Of a stretch of DNA of 64,000 nucleotides, positions 17,222 through 26,494 are shown in pieces. Origin of the DNA: an uncultured Lachnospiraceae bacterium (GTDB lineage Bacteria > Bacillota > Clostridia > Lachnospirales > Lachnospiraceae). The translations under genes were made by a program, and so were the position numbers. The first letter of the stretch is position 1; each line of letters opens with the position of its first letter. The notes beneath the pieces were generated by a model that searched no databases, was not told where the DNA came from, and was given only the letters and a program-made list of their open reading frames with translations. Where the stretch lies: the NCBI GenBank assembly GCA_934320845.1, contig CAKRFU010000007.1:62001-126000 (forward strand). The letters are read 5' to 3'.

Positions 17222-19039
17222 CTACTCTTCCTTAAAAAGCAATGGCATACGAATCGTTATCTTTGTTCCGGCTTTCTTTTTACTGTCAACCGTAACCCCA
17301 TACTGTTCACCATATTGAAGTTTAAGTCTCTGATTTACATTGCTCACCCCTATATGGCCTTTTTCTGCCGCCTCTCCCGAATTTATGGCATATCTTAGTT
17401 TTCCAAGTTCATAATAATCCATCCCGACACCATCATCTTCAACAGTAACAACTATAACTCCCATATCCCTGCTCACATGAACCGTAAGATTTCCGCCATC
17501 TTCACTTGATTCAAGTCCGTGAACAAATGCATTTTCAACAAACGGCTGAATTATAAGAGGAAGTACCTTCGCATCCATCTCGACATTTTCATCAACTATT
17601 ACCTGCGAATGTATTCTGTCTCCAAATCTGTAATTCTGAATTTTAAGGTAATATTCGATAAGCTGAACCTCCGATTTAAGAGTCACTTTCTTATCACTAA
17701 CCTGAATATTTCTCCTCATTATTTTAGCAAGCATTTTTACAAGTTCTTCTATCTCAGGTTCCTTATTTATCTTTGCCTTCATTCTTATCGTTTCAAGAGT
17801 ATTATATAAGAAATGTGGATTTATCTGGCTTGCAAGCATCTTAAATTCCACCTCACGCTGTTTTGTGTGAATTTTTTCTTTCTGAACCTGCTCATCAACA
17901 ACTCTCTGCATAAGTGCCTTATTATCATCCATCATTTTTTCCAATTCTTTATATAGTTCGGCAATTTCATCCTCTCCTAATATTTCAGTAACCTTATCAT
18001 ACTCACCTATCGCAACATAATGCATCTGTTTCCTTAAAAGTTCCATTCTGTTTGCATACATTTTTGAGAAAACAAGAATCAGAATTACCGATGCAAAAAG
18101 TCCCGCTATAACTGCCGTATAACTCTTCAGACTGTTCATATATAAATTCGAAGTAAGATCCTGATATCTCTCAATTGTTGCAAATGTATAATGAGGCGAA
18201 CTTTCACCTTCAAGCCTGTTAACCATAGGATAAATTTTGTTATATACAAGCAGATAATCCTCAACAACCTCGGTAATTCTTCCTGCAAATTCATGATTTT
18301 TCATTTTTTTCAATTTTTTTGAGAGAAACGGTGTATCCGCCTCCATTGAAAAATTTGTGTAAATCGTATCTGTATCGTTAAATAATAGTATAGTATGCAT
18401 TGAACGCTCAGTAATTGTATTCACGATAAAATCATTTTGAAGCTGCACACAAAGTATACCGACAATAGTTCCATAATCATTCTTTATCGCCCTTGTAACC
18501 TGCATATGATTCTGCTTTGTTGTCCTGCACCTTCCATAATTCCAGCACACCTCTCCATCCCTCTCTATTGTAGGTTTATACCAGCTTTCCGACTTGACGG
18601 CATCCCCAAGATAAAAGAAATACTTGTTTGCACTTATAGGTTTATTATCCACAAATATTTTTATATCTGATATTTCTCTTTTATAATAACTAAGATATCT
18701 GTCTATTATACCAAGTTTTTCATTACAGTCATCCTCAAATTCCGATATACTTTCGTATTTCTTTCCTGTAATTTCGTTCACTTCATAATTTCCATACAAT
18801 TCATCGCATACATCAAGTGCGACAGCCATAGAATCCCTAATCTGATTTTTGACAATTTCTATTTCACTTTTCTGTGTGTTTTTATTCAGACTTATCATGT
18901 TTGCCTGATTTTTGGCATTTGTATACAAGCTTGCACTTATAAACGGAATCATCCCGCCAACAACATATATAAGTATCATCCTGTGATGTAATCTTAATCC
19001 GCCCTTTATTTTGTTTCTGACTCTATCAAATATTTTCAT
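17222..19039 (-). CDS. sensor histidine kinase, YesM/LytS type
   Basis: A 605-residue membrane kinase. TM1 (about 21-40) and TM2 (about 306-328) enclose a Cache-like extracellular domain of 260 residues. A HAMP-like linker, a coiled coil and the His-kinase motif INPHFLYNTLETIR follow, with phospho-acceptor H409, and then an ATP-binding domain with VEDDGVGMD. YesM kinases pair with an AraC-type response regulator (YesN), normally encoded next door, and control carbohydrate uptake. No response-regulator gene is in the window, so this is an orphan by position. The nearby transporter and its direct repeats are the likely target; that is inference. Confidence 0.92.
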   Translation of the reverse strand: MKIFDRVRNKIKGGLRLHHRMILIYVVGGMIPFISASLYTNAKNQANMISLNKNTQKSEIEIVKNQIRDSMAVALDVCDELYGNYEVNEITGKKYESISEFEDDCNEKLGIIDRYLSYYKREISDIKIFVDNKPISANKYFFYLGDAVKSESWYKPTIERDGEVCWNYGRCRTTKQNHMQVTRAIKNDYGTIVGILCVQLQNDFIVNTITERSMHTILLFNDTDTIYTNFSMEADTPFLSKKLKKMKNHEFAGRITEVVEDYLLVYNKIYPMVNRLEGESSPHYTFATIERYQDLTSNLYMNSLKSYTAVIAGLFASVILILVFSKMYANRMELLRKQMHYVAIGEYDKVTEILGEDEIAELYKELEKMMDDNKALMQRVVDEQVQKEKIHTKQREVEFKMLASQINPHFLYNTLETIRMKAKINKEPEIEELVKMLAKIMRRNIQVSDKKVTLKSEVQLIEYYLKIQNYRFGDRIHSQVIVDENVEMDAKVLPLIIQPFVENAFVHGLESSEDGGNLTVHVSRDMGVIVVTVEDDGVGMDYYELGKLRYAINSGEAAEKGHIGVSNVNQRLKLQYGEQYGVTVDSKKKAGTKITIRMPLLFKEE

Positions 19040-19258
19040 CTGTCTGTCCTTTACCGTTTTTATGACCTAATATTGTCACTTTTTTACATTATAGTAATTC
19101 AGAAAAATATGTGCGTCAAGATTTGCTTTTCTAATATATTTATATTATGATGCAATTGTCAAAAGCAATGTAGCAATCCGTGGCATCAGCAGAGATAATG
19201 ATGATAAGTATAATTGGGAAATATCCGATAATCATACATCGGAAGAATGGAGAGTTAA
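19040..19258. other. divergent intergenic region between kinase and FnIII protein genes
   Basis: AT-rich, no reading frame. A small hairpin TCCGAT / ATCGGA (19224-19229, 19238-19243) sits just ahead of the GGAGAG ribosome site of the FnIII gene and could affect its translation. I do not recognise a riboswitch. Confidence 0.35.
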
Positions 19259-21691
19259 ATGTTTAAAAAAAATAAATTTTTGATATTCTTTGAAATCGTA
19301 TGTGCTGTTTCAATATGTCTTTTTGCTGCCAGAATATTAAAAACCAAGGCAGCTTCGGCTTACAGCACTTCCTTGTCATTTTTTTCAGATGACAATAGCG
19401 CCCCGGAACCATCTGCCACACCCGAATTTAACGGTATGGTAACTTCGTCCCGCACAACTGCTGCCACCTCGTCAGCAATAACAATTGAATGGGACTCCGT
19501 AGAAGATGCTGATGGATACTGTCTGGCACTTACATACAACAATCAGACAACAACACTTGATACGGAGAACACTTCCTATGAAATAAAAGAACTCAGTCCG
19601 GCGACAATTGTCACATACAACTTGACATGTTACAAAAAAAATATACTCGGACAAAAGCAGTACGGAACTGTCTCACAGGAATTTAAGACCTGCTCATCAG
19701 TCACAAAAGTCACAGGTATTGCTTTAGCTGACAGACTGACGGCTGCTGACGGCAACGGTCAAATCACTTTGGTCTGGGATACTCTCGGCAACGCATCGTA
19801 TAAGGTATATTATAAACCAAAAGAAAATTCCGAGTTTGTACTTTCCGGTCTGTCAACATCAAATTCATACACTGTCACAGGACTTAATGCCTCTGCCTAC
19901 TACGATTTTTACGTTCAGGCTTATTGTCTTACGGAAGAAAATACCGGCGACGCATCAAATATTATTTCTGACGCAACTCTCCCTTCCATTGTTTCGGATT
20001 TCAAATCCGAGGTAGAGACAGAATCCCAGATTGAACTCTCATGGAATGAGAATGTAAGTGGCAATTATTACAACTTATACAGAAGTGTAAACGACGGTCC
20101 GTATGAGCTTCTTTTACAGACAACCGAAACTTCATACATTGACCTTAATCTTGACCCTGGTACCGTATGTTCATATCAGATTACAAGTGTCAGCGAAAAC
20201 ACTGGTCTTGAAAGTGCAAGAACAGGCGTACTTCGCTGTGCTTCACGACCAACTGCTGCCAGCGGTGTTGCCATAAGCGAGGAAACAGCAGAGTCCATAT
20301 CTATTACATGGGAAAAAAACAATACTGCTACCGGTTATCTTATATATAGAAAGAAAGGCTCAGGTTCATATGTCTATCTTACAAGCACAACCTCCATTTC
20401 GTATACGGATACAGGTCTTGACTCAGGTACCAATTACCGCTACAAACTGCTTACATATACAGACACCGCAAACCACCCTGCACTCAGCTATTCAAACGAA
20501 GCAAAAACTTCTACTCTGCCTGCAAAACTGACAGTTACGGGCAAAGCAGGCTTTGGAAAAGTAAGACTTTCGTGGCCTGCAACAACCGGTGCACAGGGCT
20601 ATTACATATATCAATTTATTGACGGCAATTATCAGCTCATTGACACACTTGAGGGAAAATCAAATGTTTCAAAGACATATGAAAACATGACCGTAGGCAC
20701 TTCATATATCTACAGTGTGTCAGCCTACAGAACTGCTTTTTCCCAAAGCTTTACCGGTGAAAACTCAGAACAGGTAACAGTAAAACCTGTAAAAACAAAA
20801 AAGACTACCACAGTTCCAAGTTACTACAAAACAAAAAAGACTTTGCTTAACAGTGCTGCATGGTCTAAAGTAGCTTCGGTGAAAAAATATGCAAATTACA
20901 ATAAATGCGTAACAATCCCCGGAATAAAATCTACAAATGTCGGCGGATTTGAAAGCACAAAAATGTGTCCTCAGGGAATAACTTTTGCAAAGAAATATCT
21001 GCTCATAACCGCCTATGACACATATTCTGAGGAAAAATCCGTCATTTACATAATGGATAAATATACAAGAAAACTTCTTTCCGTTGCCGTACTTCCAAAC
21101 AAAACCCACGCCGGCGGTATATGTTTTGACGGCAGCACTGTATGGGTGACAAACGGTAAAAAAATAAGCGGCGTAGCCTTTTCCGATATAAATCAGGCTG
21201 CCACTAAGAAAATGACCTACAAAGAAGTTACTTACGCAAAAACTTTTACAACCAATTATACCTGCTCATTTTTGACATATTACAAAAACCTTATATGGAC
21301 AGGAGATTTTCAGTATACAAAAAACGGAACATTGAGAAGTTACTCGATTGTAAATCCAAATTCTGACACAAGTTCGTTAAAAGAAAAATCAAGTGTAACT
21401 ATTCCTCCTGCCGTTCAGGGCTTGACATTTGCAACCGGGGGGAGACTTATTCTTTCAAGAGCATACGGTTACACAAATGAGCTTAATATTTACAAACCGT
21501 CAAAAACAGGTACTGCTTCCATGAAGCTTGGCAAAAAACTCAAAACCGTTATTACACCGGCACTCAATGAAGGAATCGCCATAAATGCAACTTACCTCTA
21601 TGTAAACTTTGAATCTGCACTTCCAGGTTCACTTGCCTTAAATCATATGGATAGAGTTGTTGCATTCAAATTAAAATCAATATTAAAATAA
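19259..21691 (+). CDS. secreted multi-FnIII protein with C-terminal propeller-like domain
   Basis: The 810-residue protein starts with an uncleaved-looking signal or anchor (about 8-30). Five fibronectin type III modules follow at about 58-148, 151-238, 241-326, 329-422 and 423-512, recognisable by repeated ITIEWD/ITLVWD/IELSWN/ISITWE/VRLSWP strands and Y-x-Y near each end. A Lys/Thr-rich linker precedes about 270 residues with repeating beta-strand phrases (YLLITAYD, IYIMDK, GGICFDGSTVWVTN, LTFATGGRLILSRAYG) that suggest a beta-propeller. There is no LPXTG motif. Likely extracellular and possibly glycan- or protein-binding; I cannot name a substrate. It has its own terminator. Confidence 0.85.
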   Translation: MFKKNKFLIFFEIVCAVSICLFAARILKTKAASAYSTSLSFFSDDNSAPEPSATPEFNGMVTSSRTTAATSSAITIEWDSVEDADGYCLALTYNNQTTTLDTENTSYEIKELSPATIVTYNLTCYKKNILGQKQYGTVSQEFKTCSSVTKVTGIALADRLTAADGNGQITLVWDTLGNASYKVYYKPKENSEFVLSGLSTSNSYTVTGLNASAYYDFYVQAYCLTEENTGDASNIISDATLPSIVSDFKSEVETESQIELSWNENVSGNYYNLYRSVNDGPYELLLQTTETSYIDLNLDPGTVCSYQITSVSENTGLESARTGVLRCASRPTAASGVAISEETAESISITWEKNNTATGYLIYRKKGSGSYVYLTSTTSISYTDTGLDSGTNYRYKLLTYTDTANHPALSYSNEAKTSTLPAKLTVTGKAGFGKVRLSWPATTGAQGYYIYQFIDGNYQLIDTLEGKSNVSKTYENMTVGTSYIYSVSAYRTAFSQSFTGENSEQVTVKPVKTKKTTTVPSYYKTKKTLLNSAAWSKVASVKKYANYNKCVTIPGIKSTNVGGFESTKMCPQGITFAKKYLLITAYDTYSEEKSVIYIMDKYTRKLLSVAVLPNKTHAGGICFDGSTVWVTNGKKISGVAFSDINQAATKKMTYKEVTYAKTFTTNYTCSFLTYYKNLIWTGDFQYTKNGTLRSYSIVNPNSDTSSLKEKSSVTIPPAVQGLTFATGGRLILSRAYGYTNELNIYKPSKTGTASMKLGKKLKTVITPALNEGIAINATYLYVNFESALPGSLALNHMDRVVAFKLKSILK

Positions 21692-21696
21692 AAAAC

Positions 21697-21736
21697 AAAA
21701 GGAAAGCATGTCCAATCAATGAAAAGCTTTCCTTTT
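21697..21736 (+). terminator. intrinsic terminator of the FnIII protein gene
   Basis: AAAAGGAAAGC (21697-21707) pairs perfectly with GCTTTCCTTTT (21726-21736), then ATTTTCTTTTTC. It can also serve the converging gene on the minus strand. Confidence 0.85.
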
Positions 21737-21786
21737 ATTTTCTTTTTCAATTTTATCCATATGTATGAGAAATATTCAACCGCCTG

Positions 21787-22128
21787 TCAGTCTATCTTAA
21801 ACTGAACCTGTATTGGTTTCTTGAGTGGTTTTCCATTAAGAGATTTCACATTTGTAGTGATATTTAAAATATATGATTCGTTTTGTGCATATGCCTCCAT
21901 CGGTTCAATTTCAATCTCATTTTCGAGAGAATTATATCTAATTGCAGTCTTTAAAGGTGCAAGATTTAACGATGTAACATATAAGTTCACATTGTTTACA
22001 GTCTTTGGGTCAAGCGGAACATTAAACTTTATCTTCCACACAAAATTTCCCGTCTTAAACTTCAAATTCTGCTTTACCTTATCTTCCATACCCTCACTCA
22101 TAGATTCAAATTCCAAATAGTTAGCCAT
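21787..22128 (-). CDS. small single-domain bacterial Ig-like (Big_5-type) protein
   Basis: The 113 residues cover just one Ig-like fold. The pattern WKIKFNVPLDPKTVNNVNLYV, then N-x-I-x-I-x-P, then SYILNITTNVKSLNGKPL and a last strand VQFKI, is the Big_5 (SbsA-like) signature. Such domains normally sit in long surface proteins. Here there is no signal peptide, anchor or neighbour domain, so the protein would stay in the cytoplasm unless exported by another route. A GGGGAAAAAGG stretch precedes the ATG. It could be a remnant of a larger gene, but the start, stop and ribosome site look intact. Confidence 0.75.
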   Translation of the reverse strand: MANYLEFESMSEGMEDKVKQNLKFKTGNFVWKIKFNVPLDPKTVNNVNLYVTSLNLAPLKTAIRYNSLENEIEIEPMEAYAQNESYILNITTNVKSLNGKPLKKPIQVQFKID

Positions 22129-22401
22129 ACCTTTTTCCCCTGCCTTTCACTACTGCTTCTGTTTTTAAAATATTTATTTGCTAATAATTCTTTATCTTCA
22201 TCGTATCATAGATTTTCATTGACTGCTGTCCTTCTCACCGTAAATATGAAAAGCAGTCACTGACTTAATTCTATCACAATATTTTTTATTTGAATAGTGT
22301 TTTTAAAGATAAGATTTGTTATACTGTCTATATAAAGTTGCCGTTTACAATTATAATGCAGCCGGCAGCTCCACGAAAAATTAACTGAAAGGATATCTAC
22401 A

Positions 22402-22992
22402 ATGAGTAAAACCAGTTTTAAACCGGGCAACATGATATACCCGTTACCTGCCGTCATGGTTTCATGCGGTGACATAGACAGTGACTCCAACATACTCACT
22501 GTTGCGTGGACAGGTACTATCTGTACCAATCCGCCAATGGCTTACATATCCGTCCGCCCCGAACGTTATTCATACGACATGATAAAAAAATCAGGCGAAT
22601 TTGTGATAAATCTCACAAACGAACAACTTATCAAGGCAACAGATTTCTGCGGTGTACGCTCAGGCAGAGACGTTGACAAATGGAAAGAGTGCCGACTCAC
22701 AAAGGCCAAAGCTGATACCGTAAAATGTCCGCTTATAGATGAGGCTCCCGTAAATATTGAATGTAAAGTAAAAGAAATAAAAGAACTCGGCTCACATCAT
22801 ATGTTCATCGCAGATGTTACCGCCGTTCACGCCGATGACAAATACATGGACGCAAACAATTCATTTCATCTGAATGATTCAAAACTGCTTGCCTACTCAC
22901 ATGGCGCATACTTTGAACTTGGCAGACAACTTGGAACATTCGGTTATTCCGTTCGCAAAAAAAAGACAGACAGAAAAAAGAAGCACAAATAA
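22402..22992 (+). CDS. flavin reductase family protein (flavoredoxin-like)
   Basis: The 196-residue protein belongs to the FMN-binding split-barrel flavin reductase group. Typical parts are KPGNMIYPLPAVMVSCG at the start, TVAWTGTICTNPPMAYISVRPERYS around the FMN site, GEFVINLTNE, and HMFIADVTAVHAD toward the end. The C-terminal tail is Lys/Arg-rich. It is probably cytoplasmic and transfers electrons through bound FMN; the electron partner is not known. It lies 42 nt upstream of the OLD-family gene and may share its transcript. AAAGGATAT lies before the ATG. Confidence 0.85.
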   Translation: MSKTSFKPGNMIYPLPAVMVSCGDIDSDSNILTVAWTGTICTNPPMAYISVRPERYSYDMIKKSGEFVINLTNEQLIKATDFCGVRSGRDVDKWKECRLTKAKADTVKCPLIDEAPVNIECKVKEIKELGSHHMFIADVTAVHADDKYMDANNSFHLNDSKLLAYSHGAYFELGRQLGTFGYSVRKKKTDRKKKHK

Positions 22993-23034
22993 ATTTTTTA
23001 AACATAAATTATTATACAAAGAGAGGGTGTCTGT

Positions 23035-24894
23035 ATGAAAATCATTTATATTAAAATAAAAAATTACAAATCAATTCGTGAACTTGAAATTACCGATATT
23101 GAAAACGCACTTATATTAGTAGGAAAAAATAACACCGGAAAAACATCCGTAATTGACGCTTTGCTTTTAGCATCAGATTTAAAGCCTGCTCCTTCCCATG
23201 AATTTCTCGACATATCAAAACCTATTGATATCTCAATTCAGATTGAATTTACGGAAGAAGATTTAAACTATTATTATTCCAGAGGGATACTATGCAAATC
23301 AAACAGCTTTGAAAAATGGTTTGAAGAATTTAAAGAACGTATTCCGTCATATAAAGACGGCATCGTATCTTTTACTTTCCATAACAACCCAAACGGAACA
23401 ACAAGATATAATGACGGATTTAACAAACATAATCCCGACATTGAAAAAATAATTCCAAAAATTTATCACATAGACCAGACACGCAATTTAGAATCATTAC
23501 AAAATGACGTTTTTAGTTTTTATGATAAAGAATCTTTTCAAAAATTAAAAGAAAATGAATGTACTTTTGACCCAAAGCGAAAATGCAACCGCTGTTTCCA
23601 GTGTATAGGACTTATAAACAAAAAGACTCCTGAAGAACTCACTCTTTTTGAAACTGTCCGTCTGCTCCAGTTCAAACTTTTCCATACAAACCTGCGTGAA
23701 TTTGAGCGCAAAGTAAACGAACATTTTCATATAAACGGAAGTCCTTCCCAGGAAATACGATATGAATTAAATTACAATATCGACAATCTGTTGAAAGTAG
23801 ATACTAAAGTTTACAATAAAGAAAGAGACAAAATTGTCGGCTCGCTAAATGTTCTCGGCGAGGGACTTAAAAGTATTTATACACTTTCACTTCTCGAAGC
23901 ATATATTGATGAAGAAAACACTCTTCCATGCATAATACTTATGGAAGACCCTGAAATCTACCTTCATCCACAACTCCAAAAGGTGGCAAGTGAGATACTT
24001 TACAACCTTTCAAAAAAGAATCAGGTTGTATTTTCAACCCATTCTCCTAACCTTATATTTAACTTCTCTACAAAACAGATACGTGAAGTTATATTAAACG
24101 AAGAATACTATACCGATATACGAAAAAATACAGATATTGATATGATACTCAATGATCTTGGATACACGGCAAATGACCTTATGAACGTAAGCTTTGTATT
24201 TATTGTCGAGGGCAAACAGGACAGTAACCGCCTTCCTCTGTTACTGAAAAAATATTATTCCGAAATTTATGACGAAAACGGACAATTGCAGAGAATTACA
24301 ATTATTCCTACAAATAGCTGTACAAATATTAAAACTTACGCAAACCTAAAATATATAAATAAATTGTATCTTAAAGACCAGTTTCTTATGATACGTGACA
24401 GCGATGGAAAAAATCCAAAATATCTGAAAAAGCAGCTCTGCAGCTACTATACCCAACGCTCAAAAGAAGATATTGGAAATCTTCCAAAAGTAGAACCCAA
24501 AAATGTACTTATATTAAAATATTATTCTTTTGAAAATTATTTCCTTGATCCTAAAATCATGGCAAAAATAGGTGTCATAAAATCAGAAGAAGATTTTTAT
24601 AATATACTCTACAAAAAATTTAAAGACTATCTTTACAAACTTACAAGTGTAAAAAAAATGCAACGTGTAATCGGCAAGCGTATAAAAACAAAGCAGGATA
24701 TAAAGGACAATATTGAAAATATTAAAATTTATGTACGCGGTCACAACCTTTTTGACATCTTCTACGGCAAATATCACGGAACTGCCGAACAGGAAATACT
24801 GCAGCAATATATTGACATTGCACCACGCGATACTTTCAAAGACATTTTCGATGCAATAGATACTTTCGTATATTTTGAAAATCGCAGAAAATGA
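23035..24894 (+). CDS. OLD-family ATPase/TOPRIM nuclease with Cys4 insert
   Basis: The 619 residues show an SMC/RecF-like ATPase: Walker A GKNNTGKT (30-37), signature LGEG (274-277), Walker B ILMEDPE (301-307), switch His in STHSP (334-338). A TOPRIM domain follows with VEGKQD (E392) and the RDSDG acidic pair (D455, D457). This is the architecture of overcoming-lysogenization-defect nucleases, many of which defend against phage. Between the ATPase halves lies a Cys4 set (C176, C184, C187, C190) that looks like a zinc ribbon. No GajB helicase or reverse transcriptase gene adjoins it, so it is a stand-alone (class 1-like) OLD protein. GAGAGGG precedes the ATG. The flavin reductase gene upstream has no obvious link. 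Confidence 0.88.
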   Translation: MKIIYIKIKNYKSIRELEITDIENALILVGKNNTGKTSVIDALLLASDLKPAPSHEFLDISKPIDISIQIEFTEEDLNYYYSRGILCKSNSFEKWFEEFKERIPSYKDGIVSFTFHNNPNGTTRYNDGFNKHNPDIEKIIPKIYHIDQTRNLESLQNDVFSFYDKESFQKLKENECTFDPKRKCNRCFQCIGLINKKTPEELTLFETVRLLQFKLFHTNLREFERKVNEHFHINGSPSQEIRYELNYNIDNLLKVDTKVYNKERDKIVGSLNVLGEGLKSIYTLSLLEAYIDEENTLPCIILMEDPEIYLHPQLQKVASEILYNLSKKNQVVFSTHSPNLIFNFSTKQIREVILNEEYYTDIRKNTDIDMILNDLGYTANDLMNVSFVFIVEGKQDSNRLPLLLKKYYSEIYDENGQLQRITIIPTNSCTNIKTYANLKYINKLYLKDQFLMIRDSDGKNPKYLKKQLCSYYTQRSKEDIGNLPKVEPKNVLILKYYSFENYFLDPKIMAKIGVIKSEEDFYNILYKKFKDYLYKLTSVKKMQRVIGKRIKTKQDIKDNIENIKIYVRGHNLFDIFYGKYHGTAEQEILQQYIDIAPRDTFKDIFDAIDTFVYFENRRK

Positions 24895-24936
24895 TAAAAC
24901 GATATTCGGCTTAAATATTTCTTAATAATTTTTAGG

Positions 24937-24964
24937 TTGACATAACTGTACATTTGACTATAAT
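24937..24964 (+). promoter_or_regulatory. strong consensus promoter upstream of murA
   Basis: TTGACA (24937-24942) and TATAAT (24959-24964) match the vegetative consensus perfectly with a 16-nt spacer. Transcription would start near 24971, leaving a leader of about 180 nt before murA. Confidence 0.85.
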
Positions 24965-24970
24965 AGTTTT

Positions 24971-25076
24971 ATGTGTTGAACTCTGCCTATGTCTGCGTAT
25001 TGCACTTATTTTCTGCACTATTCGGACATAGCTTTACATATACACAACACATGTTCTCATTTACAGACATGTATAA
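24971..25076 (+). ncRNA. structured leader RNA or small RNA ahead of murA
   Basis: Right at the predicted start, ATGTGTTG (24971-24978) pairs with CAACACAT (25045-25052). Inside it CTATGTCTG (24987-24995) pairs with CGGACATAG (25023-25031, one G-U). This makes a rod with an internal loop and a 27-nt apical region. A second hairpin uses two copies of ACATGT (25049-25054, about 25067-25072). There is no T-box or riboswitch signature I know, and no T-tract terminator. Confidence 0.45.
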
Positions 25077-25149
25077 AAAAATACTTATATGAATATAACA
25101 AACTTGATATAAATAAAAAATAAAAATATCCGTTCTAATGAGGTGCAAA

Positions 25150-26451
25150 ATGGAAAATCAGTATATTATAAAAGGCGGTACTCCACTCAAGGGTGAGGTA
25201 ACAATAGGGGGAGCCAAAAATGCAGCGCTTGGAATACTTGCTGCTGCCATCATGACAGATGAAACAGTTACTATTGACAATTTACCTGATGTTCGTGACA
25301 TAAATGTATTATTACAGGCTATAGAGGGAATTGGCGCTACAGTTGAGCGCATCAATGCCCACACAGTGAGAATCAATGGCAGTACAATCGGAAACATAAC
25401 CATTGACTATGATTCTATCAGAAAAATACGTGCTTCATACTATCTTCTCGGCGCATTACTCGGAAAATACAAAAAAGCTCAAGTTGCTCTTCCGGGAGGC
25501 TGTGACATCGGAAGTCGTCCTATCGACCAGCATTTAAAAGGCTTTAGAGCACTCGGTGCTACAGTTACCATTGAACATGGTATGATAAACACTTTCGCCG
25601 ATTCACTTCAAGGAAATCATATTTTCCTCGATGTTGTATCGGTAGGTGCTACTATAAATATTATGCTTGCTTCCTGTATGGCTGAAGGCCGTACGGTTAT
25701 TGAGAATGCTGCAAAAGAACCGCACATAGTGGATGTGGCAAACTTCCTTAACAGCATGGGAGCAGACATTAAGGGTGCAGGTACAGATAAGATTCGTATA
25801 AACGGTGTATCTAAACTCCACTCAAGCGAATATTCAATAATTCCGGATCAGATTGAAGCCGGAACATTCATGGTTGCTGCTGCTGCGACTCACGGTGATG
25901 TACTCATTAAAAATGTTATTCCAAAGCATTTAGAAGCAATATCCGTAAAACTTATAGAAATTGGTGCTACAGTTGAAGAATATGATGATTCTGTCAGAGT
26001 TTCTTCTGACCATAGACTTGGTCATACTCAGATAAAAACTCTTCCATATCCGGGATTTCCTACGGATATGCAGCCTCAGATTGCAACTCTTCTCGCCCTT
26101 TCAACAGGTACAAGTACCGTTACTGAAAGTATATTTGAAAATCGTTTTAAATATGTAGACGAACTTTCCCGTATGGGAGCGTCTATTAAAGTCGAAGGAA
26201 ATGTTGCGATTATTGAAGGCGTTGAGGGATTTACAGGTGCTGCCATAACTGCGCCTGATTTGCGTGCCGGTGCTGCATTGGTTGTTGCCGGACTTGTAGC
26301 TGAAGGATATACAACTATTGATTCAATTCATTTTATCGAACGTGGATATGAAAACTTTGAAGGAAAAATGACAGCCCTTGGTGCATCTATGGAAAAAATT
26401 CCTGTCGATGACGAACGTGCCGTTATGAAATTCAAACTAAAAGTAAGTTAA
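25150..26451 (+). CDS. murA: UDP-N-acetylglucosamine 1-carboxyvinyltransferase
   Basis: First committed step of peptidoglycan synthesis: transfer of enolpyruvate from PEP to UDP-GlcNAc in the cytoplasm. The 433-residue protein has the family features GGAKNAALGILAA near the N-terminus (the Lys-Asn pair binds substrate), the mobile loop LPGGCDIGSRPIDQHL carrying the catalytic Cys attacked by fosfomycin, and FPTDMQPQ. The in-frame ATG at 25138 lacks a ribosome site; the ATG at 25150 follows GAGGTG closely. It is driven by a near-perfect promoter with a structured leader. It may be the first gene of a long transcription unit reaching rsmI. Confidence 0.96.
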   Translation: MENQYIIKGGTPLKGEVTIGGAKNAALGILAAAIMTDETVTIDNLPDVRDINVLLQAIEGIGATVERINAHTVRINGSTIGNITIDYDSIRKIRASYYLLGALLGKYKKAQVALPGGCDIGSRPIDQHLKGFRALGATVTIEHGMINTFADSLQGNHIFLDVVSVGATINIMLASCMAEGRTVIENAAKEPHIVDVANFLNSMGADIKGAGTDKIRINGVSKLHSSEYSIIPDQIEAGTFMVAAAATHGDVLIKNVIPKHLEAISVKLIEIGATVEEYDDSVRVSSDHRLGHTQIKTLPYPGFPTDMQPQIATLLALSTGTSTVTESIFENRFKYVDELSRMGASIKVEGNVAIIEGVEGFTGAAITAPDLRAGAALVVAGLVAEGYTTIDSIHFIERGYENFEGKMTALGASMEKIPVDDERAVMKFKLKVS

Positions 26452-26462
26452 TATATACAAAT

Positions 26463-26487
26463 AAGGGCAGGCTTTTGGCTTGCCCTT
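26463..26487 (+). terminator. 10-bp hairpin between murA and the J-domain gene
   Basis: AAGGGCAGGC pairs with GCTTGCCCTT (one G-U) over a five-base loop. No T-run follows, so it is at best a partial terminator, a pause, or an mRNA 3'-end protector. Confidence 0.5.
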
Positions 26488-26494
26488 GCTTGCA

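Noticed and set aside
23035..24894. Gabija (GajA-GajB) defence system
   Set aside because: The OLD-type protein is present but no UvrD-like GajB gene is next to it; murA follows.
24971..25076. T-box leader, 6S RNA or known riboswitch ahead of murA
   Set aside because: No T-box sequence, length too short for typical 6S RNA, and no riboswitch core that I recognise.
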